From Ectothiorhodospiraceae bacterium (lineage in GTDB: Bacteria; Pseudomonadota; Gammaproteobacteria; Nitrococcales; Aquisalimonadaceae), in assembly GCA_020831885.1 (NCBI GenBank), contig JAFIFU010000004.1, forward strand, positions 62,001 to 126,000: a DNA stretch of 64,000 bases. The letters are read 5' to 3'. The notes beneath the pieces are model-generated. The model was given only the letters and a program-made list of their open reading frames with translations, had not been told where the DNA came from and searched no databases. Of the stretch, positions 38,814-49,289 are shown piece after piece. The position numbers and the translations under genes were made by a program. Each line of letters opens with the position of its first letter. The stretch's first letter is position 1.

Positions 38814-41051
38814 CTACCACAGCAAGCGCTCGGCCCTCATGAAATCTGGGTCATCCCAATGCAGGCCGAAACGATCGTCATACAGGTCCGGGTTGACCAA
38901 GCACATGAATTGCTCGCCGAACTGTTGGGACGCAACTGGCTGAATGGCATCTGCATTGCGCAGCCGTTGATAGGCACGTTGTGGGACCTGGACGGTGTAG
39001 GGCTGCAAGCGCCGCGCAATACCTCCACACGACTCAGCAAACTCCAAGTCACGTAACGCTGCTTGCACCACCTTATCCCCCTTCAACGGAATGATCACGG
39101 GGTACTGCGAACTCTCGATCATCCGGAATTCGGTTGCCAGAGTTTCAAAAGGAATGCCTTCCAAACGCCCCTCCTCGACGCGTCCCAGCAGGTCATAGGC
39201 ATCCAACTCATTGGAGCCCTTTCTCCAGTAAAGCAGTCGGAAATACCGTTGAATGGCGGCAAGCGACATCGGATCGTCGGGATGCTGCCGGAGCACCTCT
39301 CGCGCCGCTTCGGCAAACTGACGAAGCTCAGGCGGCGGTGCCCAATCGGCGTTGTCGACGGCGAATATCAGTACCTTGCTGCATTCCGGCGGCCGACGTC
39401 CTTCCCGGTTGCAGCGGCCAGCGGCCTGCGCGATCGAATCCAAGCCAGCCTCGGCACGCAAGACGATAGGGAAGTCCACATCTACCCCGGCCTCTATTAG
39501 CGACGTTGCCACCAGTCTGCACGGCTCACCAGCCGCCAATCTCTGCCGTACACGCGCTAGTACCTGGCTACGGTGCTTGGCGCACATGAGGGTCGTCAAA
39601 TGACACGCACCCGGCGCTTCGGCGATCGCTTCATATAGCGAACGTGCATGCCGTCGGTTATTCACGATGCATAGCACTTGCCCGTGCTCCATCAGATAGC
39701 GTGCAAGCGCATCGTCGTCCAGCCTCCCGACATGGCACACATCGACCCGTTTCAACACCCTGTTCAACCGCTCAGGGCATGGCGCCAACTCACGCACGTC
39801 TTCCAAACCATCGACGAAATGTGGCGCCTCCAAAGCCGGCTGCGTCGCGGTGCACAACACAATACTGTTACCGTAGTTCCTGGCCAATTCCTCAATCACG
39901 GCGACGCTTGGCCGCAGCACCTTGAGTGGGAAAGTCTGCGCCTCATCCAGAATCACAACGCTGCGGGCGATGTTATGTAGCTTTCGACAGCGGGAGGGAC
40001 GATCGGCAAATAAGCTCTCGAAGAACTGCACGGCCGTCGTCACGACAACGGGCGCATCCCAATTCTCCATCGCCAATTTTAGTTTCTCTCGAGACTGGGG
40101 GCTCTTCATCCTGTCATCGAAAAACGCGCTGTGATGTTCAAGCACCGCGTGATCTCCCAGATCTCCGAATGCACGACGAAAAACCGCGGCATTTTGCTCC
40201 ACAACGCTCGTGAACGGTATGACGTAGATGATCCGCCGTAAATCGTGTGCCAAAGCATGGTCCAGAGCAAACGCTAGCGACGCGAGCGTTTTACCGCCCC
40301 CGGTCGGGACGGTGAGCGAGAATAATCCCGGCATTTTTGATGCCTTGCCACGCACCACGCGCAGTATTTCCCCACGTTCTCGATTCACAGCAGTATCGGC
40401 TGGAAGTTGTTTAAGGAAGGTGTCGAGGCGCACCCTCAAGTCAGTCAGGTTGGGTGAAGGGAGGTTGCGAGGCAGCTTACGACTCAGAACCTCTGCAAAG
40501 TAACTCTCGGTGTCAATGAAGTCCGCATCGACAAGACACGAAAACACCATTCGTGCAAGAAACGCGAGTTGAAACTGACCGCGCTTCGTATGGGGTCGGA
40601 AATCAGCTGGCGGAGTCAAAGGGCCCTTGGGCAGCTTAATCTCCCGACGCCATTCGGGATGCAACTCCGGCAGCTCGCGGTTCAAGCGTTCCGCCAGCGC
40701 CGTGCGTACTTCAGTCTGACGGCCATTAGCCAAGCCTGCATGATGTCCGGCGATACCATAAGCCAGTAGATGCCCGACCGGACCGTACCGCTCACAAGCG
40801 ATGCGCGCCCCCCACGTCGAATGGTCCACCTTGGCCACAGCACCGCGCAGTCGACTCTGGAACTCCGCGGAATATTTGCCAATGTCGTGCAGCAAACCCG
40901 CCGCATAGGCCAACTCCTGACCTGAAAAGGGTGCAGCGTAGTCCGCCGCTCGACGGGCCGTGTTGTAGAGGTGATCAGCCAACCCATGCCAACATGATGC
41001 ATCGGAATCCGCCAGCGAGTGTGCGTAGAACCCGCCCTGTCGCTCAGTCAT
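38814..41051 (-). CDS. cas3: CRISPR-associated helicase-nuclease Cas3 (HD + SF2 helicase)
   Basis: [11 protein letters not shown] motif, [53 protein letters not shown]; start [12 protein letters not shown] at 41051 (or MSGEM at 41063). Confidence 0.95.
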   Translation of the reverse strand: MTERQGGFYAHSLADSDASCWHGLADHLYNTARRAADYAAPFSGQELAYAAGLLHDIGKYSAEFQSRLRGAVAKVDHSTWGARIACERYGPVGHLLAYGIAGHHAGLANGRQTEVRTALAERLNRELPELHPEWRREIKLPKGPLTPPADFRPHTKRGQFQLAFLARMVFSCLVDADFIDTESYFAEVLSRKLPRNLPSPNLTDLRVRLDTFLKQLPADTAVNRERGEILRVVRGKASKMPGLFSLTVPTGGGKTLASLAFALDHALAHDLRRIIYVIPFTSVVEQNAAVFRRAFGDLGDHAVLEHHSAFFDDRMKSPQSREKLKLAMENWDAPVVVTTAVQFFESLFADRPSRCRKLHNIARSVVILDEAQTFPLKVLRPSVAVIEELARNYGNSIVLCTATQPALEAPHFVDGLEDVRELAPCPERLNRVLKRVDVCHVGRLDDDALARYLMEHGQVLCIVNNRRHARSLYEAIAEAPGACHLTTLMCAKHRSQVLARVRQRLAAGEPCRLVATSLIEAGVDVDFPIVLRAEAGLDSIAQAAGRCNREGRRPPECSKVLIFAVDNADWAPPPELRQFAEAAREVLRQHPDDPMSLAAIQRYFRLLYWRKGSNELDAYDLLGRVEEGRLEGIPFETLATEFRMIESSQYPVIIPLKGDKVVQAALRDLEFAESCGGIARRLQPYTVQVPQRAYQRLRNADAIQPVASQQFGEQFMCLVNPDLYDDRFGLHWDDPDFMRAERLLW

Positions 41052-41052
41052 C

Positions 41053-41550
41053 TCACCACTCATCAGCGGAAAAGCCGGTCCCAAGTAAAGCTCTGCTTAA
41101 AACGGATCTCACTTCCCCGCTCACCTCATCATACTCCAAGATTTCGACGTCCGACGGGACCAGGTGCCCGAAGTTTCGCGCATAATAGGCAGCAAGAGTC
41201 TCACCCCGTTTCTCGCTGAAATCGCGCAGCACAAATAGCACCTTGCGGAATTGAGGCAGCGCCAGATGAAAGTAATACATAGCCTCATTCCAGGCGGTGA
41301 TTTTTGCACTTGGCACGTTGCCACCAGTAGTCCACCGATGTGACTTGCACTGGACCAAAACCTCCGGCTGATCGGAACCAGGGTCAAACTGCCTGCTCTT
41401 CTTCTCAGCAGCCACCCCGACAGACACTGAGTAATTACTGCTCAGAGAAATGCTTTTTCGACGGAAATCCTCCTTTTCCACGACCTCAAAATCTCGCCCA
41501 ACATGAGCATTAGATATAGATCCGATTCTCTGAAATTTTTTTACTTTCAT
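41053..41550 (-). CDS. PD-(D/E)XK-like nuclease/hypothetical protein translationally adjacent to cas3
   Basis: GRDFEVVEKEDFRRKSISLS...SRQFDPGSDQPEVLVQCKSHRWTTGGNVPSAKITAWNEAMYYFHLALPQFRKVLFVLRDFSEKRGETLAAYYARNFGHLVPSDVEILEYDE; D-(x)n-(Q)xK core pattern. Confidence 0.6.
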   Translation of the reverse strand: MKVKKFQRIGSISNAHVGRDFEVVEKEDFRRKSISLSSNYSVSVGVAAEKKSRQFDPGSDQPEVLVQCKSHRWTTGGNVPSAKITAWNEAMYYFHLALPQFRKVLFVLRDFSEKRGETLAAYYARNFGHLVPSDVEILEYDEVSGEVRSVLSRALLGTGFSADEW

Positions 41551-41662
41551 ATCGCTCTAACACTCGACTTTAGAGCCGCGAAAAGCAGGGAAAACAACAA
41601 TCGAGTAAGTCATCTAAATTCACATTGTTCGCGGCGTCCCACCATCCGGCTGGCGCAAACCC

Positions 41663-42029
41663 TTATATCGCCGCATCAGATCGGTCATACGATGCGTCCT
41701 CGCCAGCATAGAAAAGTGCATTTGGCGGGTTGATCGACCAATCAAGGAGGCGTGTCGGTAGCCCGTGGTGCTGTGCGTGAAATAGCTTTTCAGCGCAACT
41801 AAATTTTCTCAGATCGAAGCAAGGGATGGAATAATTCTCGAAGTCTTCAATCAGATACTCTTCAATATGTGCAATCGCGTCATATCCGTCTTTCGTAATT
41901 TCTGCGTAACGGCTCATTCCTGGCAAGAGCGGCCATTCCGAGACTGCTTGCCCTCGAAACATCTCAACACCTTGGGCGTCTTCGTTTCCCCATTCGAGCA
42001 AATCGATTATCTTTCTAATTTGTTTCATA
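41663..42029 (-). pseudogene. FRG-domain protein, truncated
   Basis: MKQIRKIIDLLEWGNEDAQGVEMFRGQAVSEWPLLPGMSRY...AEKLFHAQHHGLPTRLLDWSINPPNALFYAGEDASYDRSDAAI*; FRGQ..WPLLPG and HHGLPTRLLDW motifs, terminates right after the core. Confidence 0.6.
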
Positions 42030-42596
42030 TCTCGATTTCGTTTAACAGCTGTACTGGACAGAATCTGTATAACACGCCTCCTCCCATGTCCTGTTGCCCG
42101 GTCGTTCCGGGCTGATTCCACTTCCGGCTTGCCCGTATGGAAAAACTCTTGTGGCGCGTACTCGGGCGGGATTGGCGGTGCTAGGGAAGCGAGTCGTGAT
42201 GGTGGAGTAAGGGCATGGCGGCGGCCGGTGACGGCGGGTGCCATGCAGACTCTGTGTAGCGCCGATAGAGCGGCGAAGCATGCTGCACCGGGTTGGGTTC
42301 CCTGAAGGTGTTCCGCTTGTGCTTATTGACCGGAAACCGGTGGGCCGCAACATGTCCACGCTCCCTGTATCTCTTCGGACTGCGCCGATTGATTATTCTT
42401 TTATCTCTGAGAAGGTTAGCGGTGCCGGGCAAATTGCGCAAACTGGCTTACCCCTGCTCTTTTCTGACCGGGAACCGATCCGTCAAGGTGGATCCAGCGC
42501 AAGGGGCCGGGTGCCTTGCATCCCAGCCGATTCAGGCCCTCCCCAACAGCGGCCGGAACCGCCGCGCGGGGCGATGAACTCCCCGGGGGGCGTTGG

Positions 42597-43787
42597 TTAC
42601 ACCACGCCCTGCTCCCGCAGTGCGGCGATGTCCGTTTCCGAATAGCCCAGTTCCTGCAGGATGGTATTGGTATGTTCACCCAGTGTGGGGGCGCGGCGGT
42701 GGACGCCGGCGCGGAGGGAGGAGAAGCGCACGGGGGTGTCGCTGACGAAGGCGCCCTTGCCGTCGGGCAGGCCGGGGTAGTCCACCGCCTGGAGGAAACC
42801 CATGGCCTGGATGTGGGCGTCGTCCAGGGCCTGTTGCGGGGCGTACACCTGCCCGGCGGGGATGCGCGCCTCGTCCAGGGCGGTGAGCGCTTCTTCGGTG
42901 GTGCGTTCGGCGCACCAGGCGGCCATCAGCTCGCTGAGCTCCTCGCCGTTGTCGCCCCGGGCCTGGTCGCTGACGAAGCGGGGGTCGTCCAGCAGGGCTT
43001 CCTGACCCAGCAGCCGGCACCAGCGGCGGAACAGGGGTTCGCCCACACAGTGCACGAGAATCCAGCCGTCGCGGGTGGCGAAAGTGTCCGCCGGGCCGGC
43101 GCCCTGGCTGCGGTTCCAGGTGCTGACCCGGTCGGGCTTGATGGCGGCCTGCTCGATGAGGTTGGCGGCCATGAAGGTCAGTGCCGTGCCCAGCAGCGAG
43201 CCTTCCACGTGCTGGCCCTCTCCGGTCTTGTCCCGGTGCATGAGCGCGGCGAGGGTGCCGATGGCGCTGGACAGGGCGGTGCCGAAGTCGGCGAAGTTGG
43301 TGATGGTTTTGGTGGGGCGCCCGGGCGGGCCGGAGAGGTACATGGCGCCGGAGAGCGCCTGGGCCACGCCGTCGAAGCCCACCCGGTCGCTGGCGGGGCC
43401 GCCGGTGCCGAAGGCGGTGACCGTGGTCAGGATGATGTCGGGCCGCACCGCCTTCAGGCTTTCGTAGTCCAGCCCCATGGCCGTGAGGCCGGAGGGGGGC
43501 AGGTTGGCCACCACCACGTCGGCGGTGGCCACCAGTTTACGCACGATCTCCCGGCCCTCGTCCTTCATGGGGTTGAGGGTCATGCCCAGCTTGTTGCGGT
43601 TCATCTGCATGTAGCTGGCGCCGTCCTGCTGCGGCGTGATGGGCATGACGTAGCGGTCTTCGCTGCCGCTGATCTTCTCGATGCGGATCACCTCCGCGCC
43701 CAGGTCGGCCAGTACGGCGGCACACCAGGGGCCGGCGATATAGCGGCCGAAATCCAGTACCCGAACACCTTCCAGCACTGCGGTCAT
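42597..43787 (-). CDS. CaiB/BaiF CoA-transferase
   Basis: [49 protein letters not shown]. Confidence 0.94.
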   Translation of the reverse strand: MTAVLEGVRVLDFGRYIAGPWCAAVLADLGAEVIRIEKISGSEDRYVMPITPQQDGASYMQMNRNKLGMTLNPMKDEGREIVRKLVATADVVVANLPPSGLTAMGLDYESLKAVRPDIILTTVTAFGTGGPASDRVGFDGVAQALSGAMYLSGPPGRPTKTITNFADFGTALSSAIGTLAALMHRDKTGEGQHVEGSLLGTALTFMAANLIEQAAIKPDRVSTWNRSQGAGPADTFATRDGWILVHCVGEPLFRRWCRLLGQEALLDDPRFVSDQARGDNGEELSELMAAWCAERTTEEALTALDEARIPAGQVYAPQQALDDAHIQAMGFLQAVDYPGLPDGKGAFVSDTPVRFSSLRAGVHRRAPTLGEHTNTILQELGYSETDIAALREQGVV

Positions 43788-43788
43788 G

Positions 43789-45348
43789 TCATGCTTCCTC
43801 ACGCTGTTGCGCCTGCTCGCGGTAGCGATCCTTGAGCAGCCGCCGGGGCAGTTTGCCGTTGTCCAGTCGCGGCAGATCTTCCAGGAAATCCACGGTGCGC
43901 GGGCACTTGACGTTGGACAGGTGCTCGCGGCAGAAGGCGATCAGCGCCTGCTCCAGTGCGGCGTCCGGCGCGTGGCCCGGGTGCAGGCGGACGCAGGCCT
44001 TCACTTCCTCGCCGAATTCGGCGTTGGGTACGCCGATCACGGCGCAGTCCGCCACGGCGTCGTGGCGCAACAGCGCGTCCTCGATCTCCTGGGGATAGAT
44101 GTTCACCCCGCCGGAGATGATGAGATCGGTGCGGCGATCGCTGAGGAACAGAAAACCGTCCTCGTCCACGTATCCCAGGTCGCCGTAGGTGGCCATGTCC
44201 TCGGTCAGGTACACGCTGCGGGTTTTCTCCGGCTCGTTGTAGTACTCGAAGCGCGGACCGCCGGAGAAGTAAATCAGCCCCACCTCCCCGGGCGGCAGCT
44301 CGCGGCCGTCCTCGTCCAGGATGTGCAGCTTGCCCAAGGTGGCCCGCCCCACGGAGCCGGGCTTTCGCAGCCAGTCCTCGGAGTTGATGATGGTGATGCC
44401 CACCCCTTCCGAGCCCGCGTAGTATTCCCAGATGATGGGCCCCCACCAGTCGATCATACGCTGCTTCACATGCACCGGGCACGGTGCGGCGGCATGGATG
44501 GCCACTTTCAGGCTGGAGGTGTCGTAGCGCTTACGCTCGTCCTCGGGCAGATCCAGCATGCGGATAAACATGGTGGGCACCCACTGGCTGTGGGTGACGC
44601 GGTACTGCTGGATGGCGTTCAGGGCGTCATGGGGGTCGAAGCGCCCGAGCACGATCACGGTGCCCCCCGCCTCCACCACGCGCATGCTGTAGCGCAGCGG
44701 CGCGGCGTGGTAGAGGGGCGCCGGCGACAGGTAGACGGCGTTCTCGTCGAAGCCGAAACCGCTGCGCCAGTTGGCCACTTCGGCATCGGGCTTGTCGCGT
44801 TCCTCAATGGGGATCAGCGGCTTGGAGACCCCCTTGGGCAGGCCCGTGGTGCCGGAGGAGTACAGCAGGTCCCGCCCGGCGGGGCGCTCCGGCAGGTCCT
44901 GCCGGTGGGGGGCGGCATCCACCGCCTGGCGATAATCGGGATACGGCAGGCGGCCCGCGCCATTCAGGGAATAGCAGGCGATGGCCTGCTGGCCGGTGAG
45001 CGCCAATGCCGCCTGGGCGGTTTCCGCATACTGCCCACTGACGATGAACAGGCGGCATTCGCTGTTCTCCAGGATGTAGGCCACCTCCCGGGGTTTGAGG
45101 TGGGTGCTGATCACGGTGAAGTAGACACCGGCACGCACCGCCCCCCAGGCGATCTCGAACAGCGTCGGGTGGTTCTCCATCAGCAGGGCGATGTGATCCC
45201 CCGGCTGGAGTCCCTGGTCGATCAGCCACCAGGCGGCCTGGAGGGAGCGCTGATGCAGTTCACCAAAGGTGACGGTTTCCCCCGTCTGCGGAAACTCGTA
45301 CGCCGTTTTCCGCGGGAACCTCCCGGCCCAGGCCTGGATCTGGGGCAT
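43789..45348 (-). CDS. AMP-binding acyl-CoA synthetase
   Basis: LLYSSGTTGLPKGVSKPLIP; YGDLGYVDEDGFLFLSDRRTDLIISGGVNIYPQEIEDALL. Confidence 0.93.
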   Translation of the reverse strand: MPQIQAWAGRFPRKTAYEFPQTGETVTFGELHQRSLQAAWWLIDQGLQPGDHIALLMENHPTLFEIAWGAVRAGVYFTVISTHLKPREVAYILENSECRLFIVSGQYAETAQAALALTGQQAIACYSLNGAGRLPYPDYRQAVDAAPHRQDLPERPAGRDLLYSSGTTGLPKGVSKPLIPIEERDKPDAEVANWRSGFGFDENAVYLSPAPLYHAAPLRYSMRVVEAGGTVIVLGRFDPHDALNAIQQYRVTHSQWVPTMFIRMLDLPEDERKRYDTSSLKVAIHAAAPCPVHVKQRMIDWWGPIIWEYYAGSEGVGITIINSEDWLRKPGSVGRATLGKLHILDEDGRELPPGEVGLIYFSGGPRFEYYNEPEKTRSVYLTEDMATYGDLGYVDEDGFLFLSDRRTDLIISGGVNIYPQEIEDALLRHDAVADCAVIGVPNAEFGEEVKACVRLHPGHAPDAALEQALIAFCREHLSNVKCPRTVDFLEDLPRLDNGKLPRRLLKDRYREQAQQREEA

Positions 45349-45421
45349 GCCGTTCTCCTCCATTACTCGGACTACCGGAGCCGCACCCGGACGCACCGCA
45401 GTGCCGGGCCGCGCCCTTTCG

Positions 45422-46645
45422 TCAGATGACGTCGGCCTTGGCCAGCCGATCGAGTTCTTCCCCGTCCAGGCCCAGCAGCCCGGACAGCACCTCCCGGGTG
45501 TGCTGCCCCAGGGTGGGCGGCGCCTGGCGGTATTCCACCGGTGTTTCGGACAGCCGGATGGGGCTGGCGACCTGGGGGATCTCGCCGGCCAGCGGATGAG
45601 GCATGCTGAGCTGCATGCCCCGCGCCTGGATGTGCGGATCCTGAAACACCTGATCAATGTTGTTGATGGGGCCGCAGGGCACGCCGGCCTGCTCCAGCAG
45701 GCTGATCCACTCGACCGTTGTGCGCATGACCGTGGCCTGGCGCAGCATGGGGATCAACTCACCCCGGTTGCGCACCCGTTCCGCGTTGGTGGCGTAACGG
45801 GAATCGGCGGCCCATTCCGGCCGGTCCAGCACCTGGCAGAGCCGCGCGAACTGGCTGTCGTTGCCCACGGCCAGGATCATGTTGCCGTCCGCGGTGGGGA
45901 AATCCTGGTACGGGACCACGTTGGGGTGGGCGTTGCCCAGGCGCTGCGGCACCTGGCCGGTGGTGAGGTAGTTCATGGCCTGGCTTGCGAGGCAGGCCAC
46001 CTGCACGTCCAGCAGCGCCAGGTCGATGTGCTGGCCCACGCCGGTCTGGTCGCGATGGGACAGGGCCGCCAGCACCGAGGTGGCGGCGTACATGCCGGTG
46101 AGGATGTCCGCCAGGGCCACGCCCACCTTCATGGGGCCGCCGCCGGGTTCGCCGTCCGGGTGGCCGGTAATGCTCATCAGGCCGCCCATGCCCTGGATGA
46201 GGAAGTCGTACCCGGCCCGGGCGGCATACGGTCCGGTCTGGCCGAAGCCGGTGATGGAGCAGTAGATCAGGCGCGGATTGACCTTGGACAGGCTTTCGTA
46301 ATCCAGCCCGTACTGGCGCAGACCGCCCAGCTTGAAGTTCTCCAGCAGGATATCCGACTGCGCCGCCAGTTCCCGCACCATCCGCTGCCCCTCGGGCCGG
46401 GTGAAATCGATGGTGACGGATTTCTTGTTGCGGTTGGTGCAGGCGTAGTAGGAGGATTCGCTGGTGTTCCCGCCCCGGGCGTCCTGCACGTAGGGCGGGC
46501 CCCAGGTGCGGGTGTCGTCTCCGCGGCCGGGGCGCTCCACCTTGACCACTTCGGCGCCGAGATCCGCCAGGATCTGGGATGCCCACGGCCCGGCCAGGAT
46601 ACGGGAGAGATCCAGCACCCGGACATGGGACAGGGCTCCGCTCAT
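45422..46645 (-). CDS. CaiB/BaiF CoA-transferase
   Basis: [52 protein letters not shown]. Confidence 0.94.
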   Translation of the reverse strand: MSGALSHVRVLDLSRILAGPWASQILADLGAEVVKVERPGRGDDTRTWGPPYVQDARGGNTSESSYYACTNRNKKSVTIDFTRPEGQRMVRELAAQSDILLENFKLGGLRQYGLDYESLSKVNPRLIYCSITGFGQTGPYAARAGYDFLIQGMGGLMSITGHPDGEPGGGPMKVGVALADILTGMYAATSVLAALSHRDQTGVGQHIDLALLDVQVACLASQAMNYLTTGQVPQRLGNAHPNVVPYQDFPTADGNMILAVGNDSQFARLCQVLDRPEWAADSRYATNAERVRNRGELIPMLRQATVMRTTVEWISLLEQAGVPCGPINNIDQVFQDPHIQARGMQLSMPHPLAGEIPQVASPIRLSETPVEYRQAPPTLGQHTREVLSGLLGLDGEELDRLAKADVI

Positions 46646-47775
46646 CCCAGCACCCCTTGCGCGCGCAGGGCCTCCAGTTCGTCGGCGCTGTAGCCGAGCC
46701 CGGAGAACACGTCCCCGGTGTCCGCCCCGGGTTTGACCGGCGTTCGGGGCGCATCCGGCGCGGTGCGGCTGAAACGCGGGGCCGGCGCGGGCTGGAGCAC
46801 TCCATCCACCTCCACAAAGCTCTGCCGCTCCCGGTTGTGCGGGTGCTGCGGGGCTTCGGTCATGGACAGCACCGGCGCGAAGCAGACATCGCTGCCTTCC
46901 ATCAGCTCGCACCATTCGTCCCGGGTCTTCTGGCGGAAGATCTCCGTCAGGCGCTCCTTGGCCTTCGGCCACTGGGCCGGGTCCAGTTGATCGCCCAGTT
47001 CCTCCGCGCGCAGCCCGGTCTTCTCCATCAGCAACTGGTAGAACTGCGGCTCGATGGAGCCGATGGAGACATACTTGCCGTCACGGGTTTCATAGGTGTC
47101 GTAGAAGTGGGCGGCGCCGTCCAGCATGTTGCTGCCCCGCTCATCCTTCCAGCCTCCGGAGGAGAGGAAGGAATACATCATGGTCATGAGCACGGCGGAG
47201 CCCTCCACCATGGAGGTGTCCACCACTTGCCCCTGGCCGGAGCGCTGGGCCTCGAACAGGGCGCACATCACGCCGAAGGCCAGAAACATGCCGCCACCGC
47301 CGAAGTCCCCCACCAGGTTGAGCGGCGGGACGGGGCGCTCCCCCTTGCGGCCGATGGCGTGCAGGGCGCCGGAGAGGGCGATGTAATTGATGTCGTGGCC
47401 GGCGGCTGGGGCCAGAGGCCCGGTCTGGCCCCAGCCGGTCATGCGGCCATAGACCAGCTTCGGGTTCCGCGCCTGGACGTGTTCCGGGCCGATGCCCAGG
47501 CGTTCCGCCACGCCGGGCCGGAAGCCTTCGATCAGCGCATCGGCGCTCTCGCACAGCTTGAGGAGCAGTTCCACACCCTTGGGGCTCTTGAGATCCAGGG
47601 CCACGGAACGCTTGCCCCGCTCGCTGATCTGCTCGGTTCCGGCCACCGTGCCGCTTTTACGCACCCGGGTGACGGAAATCACCTCGGCGCCCATGTCCGC
47701 GAACAGCATGCCGCAGAACGGAGCCGGGCCCAGCCCCTGGATTTCGATGATCCTCACGCCTTTCAACGGTCCCAT
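46642..47775 (-). CDS. CaiB/BaiF CoA-transferase (alpha-methylacyl-CoA racemase-like)
   Basis: [42 protein letters not shown]...[34 protein letters not shown]. Confidence 0.93.
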   Translation of the reverse strand: MGPLKGVRIIEIQGLGPAPFCGMLFADMGAEVISVTRVRKSGTVAGTEQISERGKRSVALDLKSPKGVELLLKLCESADALIEGFRPGVAERLGIGPEHVQARNPKLVYGRMTGWGQTGPLAPAAGHDINYIALSGALHAIGRKGERPVPPLNLVGDFGGGGMFLAFGVMCALFEAQRSGQGQVVDTSMVEGSAVLMTMMYSFLSSGGWKDERGSNMLDGAAHFYDTYETRDGKYVSIGSIEPQFYQLLMEKTGLRAEELGDQLDPAQWPKAKERLTEIFRQKTRDEWCELMEGSDVCFAPVLSMTEAPQHPHNRERQSFVEVDGVLQPAPAPRFSRTAPDAPRTPVKPGADTGDVFSGLGYSADELEALRAQGVLG

Positions 47776-47890
47776 TTAGCTCTCCTCGCTTCCGGCACAT
47801 CCCCGGCGGGTGCGCCACGCTCTGTCAGTGTTTGGTCAGGTAGACGGTATACCACGCCGGGCGCACCGGCGTCAGGCCGAAAGGCCCGCT

Positions 47891-47936
47891 TGCCGGAGAA
47901 CACCGGCTTCCGAAGCCGGTGACCGTTCCGGCAGCA
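47891..47936 (-). terminator. Nested hairpin between acyl-CoA dehydrogenase start-distal gene boundary and CaiB gene
   Basis: TGCCGGAGAACACCGGCTTCCGAAGCCGGTGACCGTTCCGGCA; inner arms CACCGGCTTC/GAAGCCGGTG. Confidence 0.4.
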
Positions 47937-47948
47937 CGGTGGGCCGGC

Positions 47949-49097
47949 TCACATGATGGTACGCGCCACCAGTTCCTTCATGATCTCGTTGGAACCGCCA
48001 TAGATCTTGCCCACCCGGGCGTTGGCGTACATGCGGGCGATGGGGTAGTCCAGCACGTATCCGTAACCGCCGTGGAGCTGCAGGCACTCGTCGATGATTT
48101 CGCAGTTTTTCTGGGTGGTCCACCACTTGGCCATGGCGGCGGTGGCGGGATCCAGTTCACCGGCCAGCAGCTTGACCATGCACTGGTCCACGAACGTGGT
48201 GGCGATGGTCGCCTCGGTCCTGCATTCCGCCAGCTTGAACCGTGTGTTCTGCATTTCCGACAGGGATTTGCCGAACACCTGGCGGTTCTTCACGTACTCG
48301 GCGGTGAGGTCCACGGCCTTGTGCATGCTGGCCTGGGCGGACAGGGCGATGATCATCCGCTCCTGCCCCAACTGCTGCATGAGCTGGTAGAACCCCTTGC
48401 CCTCCTCCATGCCCAGGAGGTTGTCCGCCGGCACGCGCACATCGTCGAAGAACAGCTCGGCGGTGTCCTGTGCCTTCTGGCCGATCTTCTTCAGAATACG
48501 GCCGCGGCGGAAGCCGTCCGCCTTGTCGGTCTCCACCATGATCAGCGACACCCCGCGGGAACCGGCGTTGGGGTCGGTCTTGGTGATCACGCAGATCAGG
48601 TTGGCGTGGTAACCGTTGGTGATGAAGGTCTTGGAGCCGTTGATCACGTACGCGTCGCCGTCGCGTACGGCCCGGGTCTTCACGCTCTTGAGGTCGGAGC
48701 CCGCACCCGGCTCGGACATGGCGATGGCCGCCACGATCTCGCCGGTGGCCATGCGCGGCAGCCAGCGCTGCTTCTGCTCCTCGGTGCCGTAGGCCAGGAT
48801 GTAGTGGGCCACGATGCCGCTGTGCACACCGATTCCGAAGTTGACCAGGGCGCGGGTCATCTCGATGTTCAGCACCGCCTCATGGGCGAAGTTGCCGCCG
48901 CCACCGCCGTATTCCTCGGGGATGCTGGCGAGGAGCATGCCCATCTCGCCGGCCTTGTTCCACAGTTCCCGGTCGATGTAGCCCTGCTCGTCGAACCGCT
49001 CCTGGTGCGGCACGAACTCCCGCTCGAAGAACTTGCGTGCCGAGTCCGCCAACATCTGCAGTTCGTCGTTCATCCACGGTGATGTGTAGTTCTCCAC
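47949..49097 (-). CDS. Acyl-CoA dehydrogenase
   Basis: LASIPEEYGGGGGNFAHEAVLNIEMTRALVNFGIGVHSGIVAHYILAYGTEEQKQRWLPRMATGEIVAAIAMSEPGAGSDLKSVKTRA. Confidence 0.94.
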   Translation of the reverse strand: MENYTSPWMNDELQMLADSARKFFEREFVPHQERFDEQGYIDRELWNKAGEMGMLLASIPEEYGGGGGNFAHEAVLNIEMTRALVNFGIGVHSGIVAHYILAYGTEEQKQRWLPRMATGEIVAAIAMSEPGAGSDLKSVKTRAVRDGDAYVINGSKTFITNGYHANLICVITKTDPNAGSRGVSLIMVETDKADGFRRGRILKKIGQKAQDTAELFFDDVRVPADNLLGMEEGKGFYQLMQQLGQERMIIALSAQASMHKAVDLTAEYVKNRQVFGKSLSEMQNTRFKLAECRTEATIATTFVDQCMVKLLAGELDPATAAMAKWWTTQKNCEIIDECLQLHGGYGYVLDYPIARMYANARVGKIYGGSNEIMKELVARTIM

Positions 49098-49289
49098 AGC
49101 GTCTGCCCCTTATGCCTGAAAGGTTTTACGTGCACCGTGCCGGGGAAGCGACGCTTCCCGGGCAGCGGGCAGTCCGCCTTCGAGTCTGCAGAATGCCCTG
49201 CGACGGGAACAATGGCCGCTACGCTCAAATACGTTGGCCGAACAGTTCACCGGCCGGCGTGCGTCTATCGGGAGCCGCCCGGCGACTGT

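Noticed and set aside
42238-42645. 135-aa plus-strand ORF at the right border of the CRISPR island
   Set aside because: Overlaps the 3' end of a well-supported CaiB gene and shows no domain; kept only as part of an unexplained border segment.
49143-49159. GGGAAGCG-A-CGCTTCCC palindrome upstream of an acyl-CoA dehydrogenase
   Set aside because: Short, GC-rich and likely part of terminator-like structure; insufficient to call an operator.
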